NCBI RefSeq assembly: GCF_001641265.1
Contig: NW_020167523.1
Span: 992,001 to 1,056,000, forward strand
From: Pseudogymnoascus destructans
Taxonomy: Eukaryota; Ascomycota; Leotiomycetes; Thelebolales; Thelebolaceae
Length of the DNA: 64,000 nt
Reading direction: 5' to 3'
This document shows, one piece after another, positions 52,955-64,000 of this stretch. Within the stretch, counting starts at the first letter, position 1, and every line of letters starts with the position of its first letter. The translations under genes and the position numbers were made by a program. The notes beneath the pieces are model-generated. The model was not told the origin of the DNA and did not search any database. It worked only from the letters and a program-made list of their open reading frames with translations.

Positions 52955-55621
52955 ATGTACCTCCCACGATCGCTCCTCCCGACCCTCTACCTCCACCTCC
53001 AACGCACCCACCACCCTCTCTCCCCACCAGTCCTGATCCTCGTGGCCCTCGAGCCTGACGCTCTCTGCGGCTGCCGAATCCTCACCCACCTCCTCAAACA
53101 CGACTATATCCCCCACAAGATCCAACCCATCGCTGGCTTCAACGACCTCGAGCGCGCGGGACGAGAGAATGTACGGCCCATGCTCGCGAGCCAGGGCGGC
53201 AGCGGCGGCGTCGTGGTGTGCCTCGGCGTTGGGGCAAGGAACGACTTAGGCGCCATGTTAGGGATTGACGCGGAGAGCGAGGGCGAGGGCGCGTTTGGCG
53301 GGGTTGAGGTCTGGGTTGTGGACGCGCAGCGGCAATGGCACTTGGAGAACGTGTTTGGTGGGGCGCAGCGAGACGGAGTGTTGGAGGATGGCAGCCCGGG
53401 ACCCATAAAACAGCAACCGGGCGTGGATAATGGGAAGATTGGGAGAGGCTTCAAGCCCGGGAAGGGAGGCATTATTGTGTTTGATGATGGGGATATTGAG
53501 GAGGACTTGGGGCCGGAAAAAGCTGCATATTTTGCTCTTGACGAGATGCCAGCTATTGATGAGAGGGATGACGAAGGGGATAGTGAGAGCGAGGAGGGCG
53601 ATGATACCCCTATGATTGAGGCTCGGCCTGGCCAGAAGAGGAAGTCGTGGTCGGATCGGGAGGATGACGATACGGATGAAGATGTCGACGATAGGCCACG
53701 ACAGAGGAGAAGGAGCAACTCTGTAAGTTTTACAAAATGACTGCACCGGCAATAACCTAACATAGAACAGTCCAGCTCTATCCCTGAATCTCCCTCACGA
53801 CCCCAAAGGCGAGGGCTTATGGTTGTCGATGGCCCGAATGGCGTTGCAAGGACAGACTCCCGCTCCGTATCGCCCTCACCTGCACAGCCTGCGAAGCAAG
53901 TATCGTCGAGGACGCTGAGACGACGACTGATCAAATTACAACAAATGAATCAGATGGTCCTGGATGCATATTACAGCCTCGGCACCTCATACTCTGAACC
54001 CATCGCGTCCATGATGTACTCCCTGGCCTCCGAACTAGGCCGTGAAGACAACGACGTCCTCTGGCTCACCATCGTCGGCGTATCATCAATGGAACTCTAC
54101 GGCCGCTCCGCAACCGGCGTCGCCATCTCCCTCAAGAGCTCCTCAAACCGATATGGCTGGCGCGGCACCCGCGGCTCCCGCATCCGCCAACTCCTCCGCG
54201 AAGAAGTGCGCCGTCTGAACCCCCCTGATCTAAACGACCGCGCCTCCTTAAACACTAGCACCGGTCTCATCCCAACCACCGCGCGCAGCCCCACGGATAC
54301 CAGTATCCGGCTCTCGCCCGAGCCGAAATTCCTCTTGATCCGCCACTGGAGCCTCTACGACAGCATGCTGCACTCGCCGTACCTATCGGCGCGGCTACAC
54401 GTGTGGACGGACGTCGGGCGGAAGCGTCTGCATAAGATGCTTGCCAAGATGGGCGTAAGCCTCGTGCAGTGCAAACAGAGCTACACGCACATGGATATGG
54501 ACCTAAAGCGCGGCTTGCGCGCCAAGCTCCTCAAGTACTCGGCCATGTATGGTCTGGATGAGCTGGTGCCGTCGCAAGAATCGGACGAGGCGGGTGGGGA
54601 TAAGGAGGGGTGGGGGTTTGTGAGGAGTTGGGGGTGGAGGGCTACGCTTAGCGCACAGGATGTGGGAGTTGTTGTGGGGTCGATCTTGGAGGTGGGTAAG
54701 AAGGGCGTCACCACGCTCGAGAACGGCGGGTGGGATCGCGGCCGCGAAGTCAAAGAGGTCACGGATGAAAGTGGTGAGATCGAGGCGGAAGAGTGGGTGA
54801 GCCGGTTCTGGGACGCCTACGACGCGCTTGAGAAGTAAGTCCTCTGTCCACTCCTAGTCGAAATCATACTAACGCATCACAGCATCGAAGAACTCAAAGC
54901 CGCGCTACCCATGGCACAGCATCTCCACCGCGCCATCCTGCGCACCGGCACCTCCATCATCGAAAAGCGCCAGATCAAGCATCTGTCCAGCTTCCGACTG
55001 TGCATCGTCAAAGATGGCCCGGACGTGGCGCTCTTCACGCACCCCTCTGCACTGACGAAACTCGCTCTGTGGCTAGGCGAGGCGTTCGCCGAGCAGGACT
55101 TGCAGCGTACGGGGAAGCTGGGGATGGGCGGACGGGGGACGCCGCTGGTGGTTGCGTGCTGGAATGCGGAGAGGGGGGTTTATGGGGTTGTGGGAACCGG
55201 GGGTGGAGGGGGAGAGGGCATGAGTTGGGGGGATAGGGAGGCAGCGAGGAAGAGGAAGGAAGAGAAGGCTGGGAAGGCGAAGGAGAGGGAAGCGGTGAGG
55301 AGGGTGAGGGAGACTATTCGGGAGCAGAAGAGGGAGGCGAAGCGGAGAGCGAGGGAGGAGGAAGGGGAGATTGACGAGCTGGAGACGGAGAGCGAGAGTG
55401 AGAGTGAAGAGGAGGAAGAGGATGATGACGATGAAGAAGATGAGAAGGAGCACGGGAAGGGCTTTGGCCGTAATAGGTTCGGGAATGCGTTCCAGGAGGT
55501 GATTGAGGAGACGAATGCGCGGATTAGGGTCGATAGCTTTGAGCACTGTGTCGCTGAGGTGGCTAAGGATAGCTTGAGCGTGTTCTTGGAGGGACTGAGC
55601 ATGAAGAGCGTTGTGGGGTAG
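52955..55621 (+). CDS. CDC45: CDC45 DNA replication initiation factor
   Basis: Core subunit of the CMG replicative helicase (with MCM2-7 and GINS), nuclear. Exons 52955..53722, 53771..54834 and 54883..55621 give 856 residues. The N-terminus MYLPRSLLPTLYLHLQRTHH followed by LVALEPDALCGCRILTHLLK matches the DHH-like fold of CDC45. An acidic and basic Lys/Arg cluster (SWSDREDDDTDEDVDDRPRQ) precedes the second conserved part (SMELYGRSATGV, KFLLIRHWSLYDSM, HKMLAKMGVSLVQCKQSY). The C-terminus ends in FLEGLSMKSVVG. An unusually long charged insert (KERE/EEEEDDDD) occurs in the last third. The start is the first in-frame ATG and matches the family. Confidence 0.95.
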
Positions 55622-56443
55622 ATGACGGGATGGCGGGCGGGAGGGATAGGCGATCGCTGGGACGGGTTACATGGGGATCATGATGGGATGGAATGGGGGA
55701 GGCATAGAAGGCGTTTTTGGCTGGCATGCTTGTTTGGTTGGGTCATGAGCGGACCGTATGGCTTTAGCAGACTGGCGATAGCGATCATATCAGCTAGCGG
55801 TGAATATATGATGGTTTATTGTATTTTTAGAGTGGGAATATTTGAATGTAATCATAGTTATCACAGGCATATGCGACATCGGCGATATGCACTTCAGTTA
55901 TGCCGCCCCTTATTATGCACAGAGATTCTCAAAATTCCCATTGTGTGCTCCATGACGTGATAACAAACACCCTTTTTATAGCTTCAAATAAGCACAAATA
56001 GGAAAATAAGAAACTAGGGTTATGCGTGGTCACCACGTGGCTGAGCGATTGTAATAATAAATTCAGGCGAGCGAATTAAGGCGGCCCATTCTCCGCTGAG
56101 ACCCTTATCGTTGTTGGTAGAAGTGGATGCCCATGACTTTGTGGGGAAGGCAACTCCACAAATATTTCTATCCACAGGTAAGAGTACACAGCCGCTATTG
56201 GGTTAGAGCACCGCCGTAACGCATTATCGATGGATCGAGGATTGCTTCTCTGTGACGAATTCCCTCATTTGGCAGACCCCTAACCCGCAGGGATAGGTTT
56301 TATGCAGCGAAGCCCGCTTGTGAGAGCGCGCGATACCCCGTCCACGGCGCCCCACATCCCACCTGCGTAACGTCGCACAGCACAATGGGTGCGCGCCCCT
56401 TTGCCTCATCCACGACGACGACAACACCCTCGCCCAGCGCGCC
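55622..56443. promoter_or_regulatory. CDC45 3' flank and regulator promoter
   Basis: 0.8 kb without a supported gene. A GTCACCACGTGG box lies near 56029-56040. Confidence 0.4.
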
Positions 56444-59220
56444 ATGAACTCGGCCCCCTCACCACGCGCCGCCAAGCGTGCGCGCACCTCTCCCACCTTC
56501 TCCCAATCCCCGCGCACCGTCGCCCCAGTCGCCGAGGCATCCCCCGGCCAGCCCGCCGCGAAGACAACGGGGCAGAGTAGCAGCTTCCGCAATGTGAGCG
56601 CGTGCAACCGCTGTCGTCTGCGCAAGAACAAGTGTGATCAGCAGCTGCCGAGCTGTGCGAGCTGCACGAAGACGGGCGTCAATTGCGTGGGATATGATCC
56701 GATTACGAAGCGGGAGATACCCCGGAGTTATGTTTTTTTCCTCGAGGCCAGGGTGGGATATTTGGAGGGCTTGCTGGGAGAGGTAGGCGTGCCATTCGAA
56801 CCGCCTGAGACGCTGGAATTAACTTCGAGGCCGGGGCCGGAGCCTAATGCACAAAAGGGAGATGACGATTCGAGTTCGAACCAGGGTCCAACGGTGAGAC
56901 GAGGGACAGGATGGAGCGAAAAGCAGGAGGATGAGGACAAGCTGGATAATTTGGTGTCGAATGTGGGTATGATATCGGTGCAGGGTGCTTCAGACCCACG
57001 ATACCTCGGCTCGACGAGCGGCATCTCGTTCGCGAGGATTGTATTTTCAGCTGTCAAGAGCTCAGTATCGGGGTCGGGCGCGGATAAGGGGGGCGCGAGG
57101 GCGCCGACAGCGAAGGCGCCGACAGCGAAGGCAGGGCCTAGCGGGACATCTATGCGGGACTCATTTTTTGGGCTTCAGACTAAACCGACCATCAAGCCGG
57201 CGCCATTCCCGGACCGCAGCTTAGCGCTGCGGTTGATGCGTTTCTATTTCGAGCATGCGAATCCGCAGATCCCGATCCTGCACCGCGGAGAGTTTATGAA
57301 GATGTTTGACCTGGTGTTTGGGGACAGTAACCATGTCCGCACACCAAGGGAGTCGTATATAATGAACATTGTGTTTGCAATCGGCGCGGGGATATACCTG
57401 GGGGATCCTAATACGGAGCCGGAGTCACCTCCAACTGATCCGGTGCCTAATACGAGCGGGCTCGGGGCGGCTAATAGGCAGTGCCAGCCGGAGGAGTATC
57501 ATGCGTCAGCGATTATGCATTTAGAAGCATGCTTGCAGTCTACAGGGACGGCAGATAGAGCAGAGGGGTTTGGCGGGGGGTTAGAGGAGTTGCAGGCTGT
57601 TCTCCTGCTGGCTGGGTTTGCGTTGTTAAGGCCGGTGGCGCCAGGGTTGTGGTATATCACCGGCGTTGCTGTGCGGATAGCACTGGACCTCGGTCTGCAC
57701 TATGAAGACGGGAAAGATATTGATACTGGGCTTCGCGAGCAGAAGGCAGGGAAAACCGGAAACGGCGAACCAGAATCGTACTCCCGAGAGAAGGGAAGAA
57801 GAGAGTGGATTCGTGACCTCCGCCGACGCCTCTGGTGGTGCACATACTCCTTCGACCGGCTCGTGAGCACCTGCGTTGGCCGCCCCTTCGGCATATCCGA
57901 CCAAGTAATCACCACCTCCTTCCCCTCCCTCCTCGAAGACAAATACGTAACCCCGCACGGCTTCCTGACCGAGGGCGCCTATGAACCCTCTAGCAAGCAC
58001 GTCGCTCACCACTACTTCCGCTTCCGCCTCCTCCAGTCCGAGATCCTCCAGGTCCTGCAGCACCAGCAGGCACAGGCCGTGCGCGCCACCTCCGCGGACC
58101 CGTACAATCCCTTCCTACCGGCGCAGCAGGCCTCGCCCTTCCTTGCGCCCTTCGGGTCGTTCCGCGCGTGGCGCCTGGACATGGATTCACGGCTGTGGGC
58201 TTGGAAGTCAGCGGCGCCGACGCGGCGCGAGACGGGTGTGCAGTTCTCGCATGAATTTCTAGAGCTGAATTACTGGCAAGCGGTGCTGATGGTTTATCGA
58301 CAGAGCCTGAGCGTGCCTGCGCAATTTGCAGAGGAGTTTGATGGCGCTGCGGAGGTGGGGGCGGGGGCGGTTGGGGAGGGAGATGAGGCGGTGTTTTTGA
58401 AGGCTGCGGAGGCGGGGCAGAGGGTGTTGAGGTTGTATTGGCGATTGCATCGCGTACATCTCGTTAATTATACGTTCCTTTCTACACATCAGCTTTTTAT
58501 GGCGGGGATATCATTTCTTTATGCTATATGGCATTCCCCGACTGTGCGAAGCCGACTCGTAAGCCCATCATACCCCCGAACGAAATTCAAGCTAACACCG
58601 CATAGACAATGGATGAAGTTGACTTCAATATCCTCGCTGCGACCTCCATCCTCGGCGACCTCGTCGAGAAGTGTCCACCCGCCGAAGCATGCCGCGACGC
58701 CTTCGACCGCATGGCCAAGGCGACGGTACAGATGTGCATGTCAAGGAGCAGCCTATCCGCGGCTCCAGGGCTAGCGCCACTGCGCGCACCGGATGCGCCA
58801 ACGTCGACGCCAGCGCCGAGACCCAGGCTGCAGTGTGGGTCGCCTGGGGATTTATACACTACGAGTCCACCGAGTGGGAGAGGGAACTCAGGGAGCATCA
58901 AGAGTGAGAGCACTGGAGGGGACGGTGCCGAGGCTGAGGCATCGAGGGGGCATGTTCTGGATCCTTCGATTATTCTCGGTGAAGAGAGAGAGCTTCCGTT
59001 CCTGGGAGATGGAGGGATGGGGGTGGAAGGCGGAGATGCGTATGGAGGATATGGAGACATGGGAATGAGCGAGATGAACTCTATGGAGTATCTCGGGGAT
59101 GGTGGGGGTGGGCTGGAGCTGGGGTTTGGATGGGGCGCAGATGGAGATGGGCACGATTTTGGGGATGGGGCGAACCAGCTGGACTTTTTTGATGGGTTCT
59201 ACTTTGGGACTGGGGTTTGA
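56444..59220 (+). CDS. Zn2Cys6 transcription factor, large
   Basis: Exons 56444..58558 and 58606..59220 give 909 residues. A basic, Ser/Pro-rich N-terminus (PRAAKRARTSP) precedes the zinc cluster C-x2-C-x6-C-x6-C-x2-C-x6-C (starts CNRCRLRKNKCDQQLPSC). A linker follows, then the fungal_trans domain (FYFEHANPQIPILHRGEF, MNIVFAIGAGIYLG, RRLWWCTYSFDRLVSTCVGR). The segment after the intron (DEVDFNILAATSILGDLVEK, CPPAEACRDAFDRM) is typical of a conserved Pezizomycotina regulator group. The C-terminus is Gly/Asp/Met-rich. Target genes are unknown. Confidence 0.9.
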
Positions 59221-59436
59221 GGGGTGTATGTTGAACTTGATACCGGGGTTTGTAGGACGACGGCGTCTATTGTGGGGAATTGGCGTATCGTATATGTTAA
59301 GGTTGATGACATAGGTGGTATTATGAAGCAATCCAAATGCCGTTCAATTTTGATTTATCCAGAGACTTCTATAGTCAACCACAGCGCTCGCTACCCATCA
59401 AACCATCCCCCGTACACCCCCATCAACAACTCTCGC

Positions 59437-60156
59437 TCATTTCCCCAACCTATCCTCAATCTTCTTCTTCTCGCCCTCCCGTATAGCAGCGATCTCCTCC
59501 TTCGTCGCATCATACGCCACACTGACATTATTAAACGGATTCTCCGGGCTCTTCTCAAACTCCTTCCTGATCCTCTCCTTCTTCTGGTTCTGCCTCAGCC
59601 CAGCTCCACTACCATCCACCTCCATCTCCGCCAACCGCCTCTCCTCAAACGCAGCATAAGCAGCCTTGTATCTCCTCTCGGGGTGTTTCTCGACCTTCGA
59701 ACTGTCACCGCTCGTCAGGGTAAGCGCATCGAGCGCGTTGTCGATACCCGTTGCGTTAAGAGCCTTCGCAGGGCCCGAGGGAGCGTCATCAAGCTGTGCG
59801 AGGTCAAGACCACGAGATACTTTCTTGGGTGCTGCCTTGGATGACTTCGGTGCGGACTTCAGGGATTTCTCTTCTTCAGCGAGGAGAGCGTCATTTTCGG
59901 CCTTCTTGCGTGCGAGTTCTTGTTTTTTGGCGGCTTCAGCCTCTCTGTGGGGTTGTTAGTGGTGTACTAATGAATTTGAAGTGAGTGGCGATGCTTACTT
60001 CTTGGAGCTGTTCTTTGCACCGCGTCCCCAGTCCTCGTCTTCTGCTTTGGCTTGAACTTGGTTTGCGGCGGCGGCTTTGGCGGCTGCGGCCTCGGCCTTT
60101 TGTGCGTTGCCTGAGACCTTTTTGCCGTTCTCACCAAAGTTCTTCTTGCCCGCCAT
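59437..60156 (-). CDS. CCDC124/Lso2-like ribosome-associated factor
   Basis: Exons 60156..59999 and 59944..59437 give 221 residues. The N-terminus MAGKKNFGENGKKVSGNAQK with a Lys/Ala-rich helix (KAEAAAAKAAAANQVQAKAE) and the C-terminal KNFQ-like block (KSPENPFNNVSVAYDATKEE) match CCDC124 and its yeast relatives Lso1/Lso2. Those bind the inactive 80S ribosome and aid recovery from starvation. The protein is strongly charged, mostly helical, without membrane segments. Function by family only. Confidence 0.85.
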
Positions 60157-60480
60157 GATTATGAGGGTTTTGTGTTTTGGTTATAGGCGGGATGTTTAGG
60201 TGTGATAGATAGATATATATTGCTTCGAGTTCGACGGCGCTGATGATGTTTTGAGATGGGAAGTTTTTGGAGGGGCAAGGCAGTGAATATGTCCTTGGCG
60301 GGGTCATTATACCCCACATTTGCCGCCGGCTCGATTTCAGACTTCGGCGATGGATTAACATTGCTCCGCATTCAGATGCCCCTCGAGATGGGTTGCATGT
60401 AAACACATTTATTTGTTAATCGGGATACATTTTTCTGTAAGACTTGGAATAGAAGGTGAATATAATCTGAGCTCTTAGTG
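60157..60480. promoter_or_regulatory. divergent promoter, CCDC124-like / UBC-like
   Basis: 324 bases between divergent starts; no other feature seen. Confidence 0.4.
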
Positions 60481-61551
60481 ATGCAGAATCAACGCCTGCT
60501 CATAGAATTGTAAGTAACCTTCCCCGGCTCATTCACCTGTCCCCAAGCTCACCGCCTTTAGCAATGGCTTGAAGACTGCCAGCCCGGCGGGTGTCTTTCT
60601 CAGCTTGTCACCCAGTGACCCAGCACTGTGGACTGGCGTGATTTTTGTTAGAGATGGTGAGCAGTCATGATTTGAATGGCGGGAAATGGAATTAATGCCA
60701 AAAACCAGGCCCCTATGCACCGGCTATCTTGCGGTTCCAGATATCGTTCCCAGCAGCATATCCAGCTATCCCTCCCCTCATTACGTTCCCAACGGATGTT
60801 TTCCACCCTCTACTTGCACCGTTGACCGTGCAGCTGTACACTTCCTCTGAAGATGACAGCAACGGTGTCGTCGTTCTAGATGATGAGAAGCTGCCTCCCG
60901 GAGGCTTCAGTTTGAGGCATGGGTTTCCATCCTGGTTCAAGAGGACAAGAACCAAGCCTGTTTCCGGCGAGGAAAGACATCCGACTGAGACTCCCGAAAA
61001 TAAGAGCGCAAGTTCCCAGGTCACGCCTATTGCCCTGAGCAGCAGCTCATCAACGTCCCGTGATATGGCTGATCCTGAGGACGGAATCACAGTCTATGAG
61101 CTCTTGAGATATATTAGGAGCACCTTCGACGATGCCAGTATGCTTGACGAAGTACCAATAGAAGCAGCTGGAAACTCTGGAGCCTGGAGGGCTTGGAAAG
61201 CTCACCGAGCCCATGAAGCTCAAGTTGCTCAAGTAAAGAGACTTTTAGGGATAAGCGGCAACACAAGTTCTCCATCAAAACGGAACCTGGTGCCAAAGCC
61301 AGTTAGGCAGCCTGGGGAATGGAATTGGGAGGGCGTCTGGGAAGTCCGAGCAAAGAAAGGCATTGATCTCAGCGTTTCTGAAGCGTCCCTCTACGGGAAT
61401 TCAACGTCAAACGATGAGCTGGTAGGTGTTCCAAGCATGACATGGTTTGAGGGTTTGACCTAACGAAATGTAGATCAATTTCCTTGAAGCTGACGAGGAG
61501 GTCGTGGAGACCATGAAAGAGAATATGGTCCGCAGCTTAAGAGCCGCATGA
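60481..61551 (+). CDS. UBC-fold protein without catalytic cysteine (AKTIP/UEV-like)
   Basis: Exons 60481..60509, 60562..60656, 60709..61421 and 61474..61551 give 304 residues. The first 130 residues follow the E2 fold: RLLIEFNGLKTASPAGVFLS, DPALWTGVIFVRDGPYAPAI, then LRFQISFPAAYPAIPPLITF. Where active E2 enzymes have the catalytic Cys, this protein reads FHPLLAPLTVQLYTS, with no Cys. That makes it a UEV-type scaffold, as in AKTIP. A Ser-rich insert and a helical C-terminus (EVVETMKENMVRSLRAA) follow. The partner is unknown. Confidence 0.8.
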
Positions 61552-61904
61552 TTCACTGTGGGACTTGCTTCCAGGGATTATTGGGCTGATATATCAGTCT
61601 TGGCATCTCACTCCTTCCCTGGCGCATATCTATTCATGCAGGTTGTGCCTTCCATGCTAAGAAATGTCCCTGCCTTTTTAGAATGGAAGGATCCGTTACT
61701 GCCAGTTGCGCCTTCCGAGTTTGCAGCATCGGATTGCGCCTTCCATTCTACGTATGCTGGAAGCTCCTTCCTTATTGTGCTGGCAATACCTGGGTTTTCC
61801 CACGAGCCGCGCTTTCATGATCAAGCTCGACAAAACATCTCTTCAATATCCAGCTTCGACATACCGGGTATTGGCATACCAGCATCATTCATCAAGTATT
61901 GGAT

Positions 61905-62749
61905 ATGATTACTAGTCCTGATATTGCTCCCGCCCCAAACAAGATCACTGCAGCCATTGGGGGGCTCATCTTGGTTCCAATCGCGATTGCAGCGGGCGTT
62001 GCATTTGTGGCAATCAAGACAACAGACATTTGGCCTTCAATCAAGAGGTGGTTCGCAAACTCATGTTTCCGACATTTGTTTTTCTGCAGGCGCAAAAAGG
62101 CCCCGGAAGACTTGAAGAGCTCGCCAGATTCGTTTTGCGACTTGGAGGGAGTGCAATCACCACATTTTCAAGCTGATTCACTGGTGGAACGGCCTCCATC
62201 AAGAGAGACACCAACCAAAATATGGCATCCGGATCGTTCGAATCGGCTGAAATGGAGTTTTGGTCGGACTGGGATGAAGATGTTGACATTCCCAGCCCCT
62301 TGCGAATTGTCAAGCGACCAAGCACCGGTGCCAACACTGCTGATGCCGGCACACACAGCCCACTCCGAGTTGCCAAACGCCCAACAACCGCCACCAAGAC
62401 CGATGCTGCCATACCCAACCCCCTACGAATTATCAAACGCCCAAACAACATTACCAAGACCGATACTGGGATCAATTCGAGAGAGGTCATCAACAACATC
62501 AACACCCCAAGACGATCATCCTCTATCTACAACTGCATCTCTAGTTCCCCACCAGATTCCGATGGCGGTTGCTTGACAATACACAAACTAAGGAAACCGA
62601 GACCTGTTGTACCACATGGGAGCTTTTGTGATTCGTCGCCAACTGAGAAGGGCGATGTAGCGGGGAAAATTCCAGGTATAAAGTTGACAAAGGAGGTCAA
62701 AGACCCCAAGCTAAATCAGAGGGCTGAGGGGTGTATTCGCTTCCTCTAA
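61905..62749 (+). CDS. small single-pass membrane protein with KRP repeats
   Basis: Exons 61905..62150 and 62204..62749 give 263 residues. One membrane helix lies near residues 14-35 (AAIGGLILVPIAIAAGVAFV), followed by a Cys/Lys/Arg patch (FRHLFFCRRKK). After the intron an acidic stretch (EFWSDWDEDVD) leads into three repeats of about 20 residues built on PLRIVKRP, PLRVAKRP and PLRIIKRP. The intron (GTGCAA...CATCAAG with a CTGAT branch) is inferred because it joins the membrane frame to the repeat frame. Without it, the downstream frame 1 also stays open to 62576. No family is recognised. Confidence 0.5.
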
Positions 62750-63168
62750 ACTTTCCGATAGAGTATGCAGCATTCCAGCTCTGTATATAACCTATCTGAG
62801 TATGAACGTTCTCAGATCCCTTGTCCAGTTTTCATTCAGCGTGTTTGCAACCCTTCAAGCACACTGGTCGTGGCAATCATTAAAACTGAAAGTTTCGAAT
62901 AATCGATCTACCCATGTAAATTATATCCAAAAGTCTAGATATATATGACTTTTCTGTGAACTCTACATACTTCGTGCATTAATGTGTGGTCAGGTCTCGC
63001 AGAAGTCGCCCCGCCAACCTCTCTACACGTGACCGCGCAGCAATCCCGCGTTTCGTTGATGTAACCATCGTCAACACCAAAAACGCCAAATGATCTCGAT
63101 CTGAGGACGACACCAACCACGCCTGCGCGCCACCCCATCTCACTCCCACGGAGTAGAATACGCAAGCC
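62750..63168. promoter_or_regulatory. intergenic, upstream of probable MAD1
   Basis: About 0.4 kb; no gene supported. The minus-strand frames 62935-63329 are unconvincing. Confidence 0.4.
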
Positions 63169-64000
63169 ATGAAACCGTCGCCGTCAGTCGACCAGCGCTG
63201 CCGATCGAACAGCATAGCAGGCCGCGCGAGCCTGGGCGCAAGTGGGCGCACGAGCATTGGCTCTGCGACTGGGAGGACAAGTATTGGGCCAGGCGGGAGC
63301 GGAATCCCAACTAGAGCGCCGCTAGGCACGAGTCGAGTGAGTTTTCATTAGTTCTGGGGGATTTTGACGGCTATGTGCTTCAATGGGGGGTTTTGCTAAT
63401 AATGGGGCAATAGTTATCGGCGATGCGCGCTTCGACTACACAGCCGAGCTATGATTTCCTGACGGGCACTGAGGCGAGGAAGGAGGGGGAGGGGCTTTCG
63501 AGGCCTCCTTCTAGGGGAGGGAGGATGAGGACACCGAGTAATGAGAATTTGCGCGGCTCGATAACGAATCTACCTACCCACAGCGCGACGGCGCAGGAGT
63601 TAAATGAGCTGAAAGCTGAGGTCAAGGCGCTGAAGTACAAGATTTCGAGTTCGGCGCAGGAAGAGGAGTTGGCGGGTTTGAGGCGGGAAGCGGAGTTGCG
63701 GGAGGTGAGGCGGAAGGGAGAGGAGGACTTCAGGAAGATGCAGGCTGCGGAAGGGGAGAGGAACAAGGCGGTTAGGGCACTGGAGGGGATGAAAGCGGAG
63801 GTAGAGAGGAAGAGAGAAGCAGAAATTGGGGATACTGGACGACTGGAGAAGAGGGCTAGAGATGCCGAGGAGGGAAGGAGGGTCGCCGAGGAGGAAGCTG
63901 AAGAGCTGAGGACAGAGGCAGAAGAGCGGGTTAGGGGGCTCGAAAGGCGGCTGGCAGACGAGCAGAGCCGAACCTCGACGCTACAACGCACCGTCCAGGA
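63169..64000 (+). CDS. probable spindle checkpoint protein Mad1, N-terminal part
   Basis: Exons 63169..63336 and 63415..>64000 join in phase; at least 251 residues are in the window. The N-terminus is Ser/Gly/Arg-rich (GRTSIGSATGRTSIGPGGSG), then STTQPSYDFLTG. A long coiled coil begins at AQELNELKAEVKALKYKISS and continues to the window edge. The combination of a QPSYDFLTG-type motif and the LKAEVKALKYK coil is what I associate with fungal Mad1. Other coiled-coil cytoskeletal proteins remain possible, as the C-terminal Mad1 domain is outside the window. Confidence 0.55.

Noticed and set aside
55622..55960. 112-codon frame directly after the CDC45 stop
   Set aside because: Starts with the base after the CDC45 stop and has no family similarity; read as 3' flank.
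62935..63329. Minus-strand frames opposite the probable MAD1 first exon
   Set aside because: The plus strand has a phase-consistent exon pair; the minus frames lack splice or family support.

Overview
The window is nuclear DNA from a filamentous ascomycete (Pezizomycotina). Genes carry many short GT-AG introns (about 45-90 bases). There are two Zn2Cys6 regulators, a QDE-2-type Argonaute, a fungal-type complex I subunit and Fot1/pogo transposons. A Leotiomycete is my best guess from the feel of the proteins, but the exact taxon cannot be fixed from the sequence alone. Exon boundaries were joined by hand; a chain was accepted only when splice sites, reading phase and protein family all agreed.

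Layout. 1-13.9 kb is a gene-dense housekeeping block: Argonaute (5' part, runs off the left edge), acyl-CoA-binding protein, tyrosyl-DNA phosphodiesterase, a membrane PDI-like protein, a complex I subunit, 5-formyl-THF cyclo-ligase, a dead type-B carboxylesterase, a FrnE/DsbA-like oxidoreductase and a CoA-binding protein. 13.9-15.3 kb is AT-rich and repetitive. 15.3-25.5 kb is a compact four-gene cluster: 5-oxoprolinase, a DUF1445 (D-glutamate cyclase/YcsI-like) protein, a Zn2Cys6 regulator and a Dal5-type MFS transporter. They form two divergent pairs whose inner genes meet tail to tail with a 4-base overlap. I read this as a D-glutamate/5-oxoproline use cluster. 26.1-32.3 kb holds two head-to-head cell-surface genes (a Thr-rich probable GPI protein and a kelch membrane protein) around a block of satellites.

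32.7-38.2 kb is a nested transposon stack. An old 5'-truncated pogo element was hit by a Fot1-like element (TA duplication, about 46-base inverted ends). About 0.1 kb further on it was hit by a 2.4-kb palindromic hAT-like element (8-base duplication). The hAT-like element carries two divergently oriented copies of a spliced histone H3-like gene instead of a transposase. Removing both insertions restores one reading frame of the old transposase. This histone-carrying palindrome is the most unusual thing in the window. 38.2-52.9 kb is gene-poor: a SNF2-like helicase relic, two paralogous orphan genes with an identical cysteine pattern, further orphan genes, and a tract of mutually similar introns.

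52.9-64 kb returns to housekeeping genes: CDC45, a Zn2Cys6 regulator, a CCDC124/Lso2-like ribosome factor, a UBC-fold protein without a catalytic cysteine, a small membrane protein, and the start of a probable Mad1 checkpoint gene that runs off the right edge. No tRNA, rRNA or CRISPR was seen.
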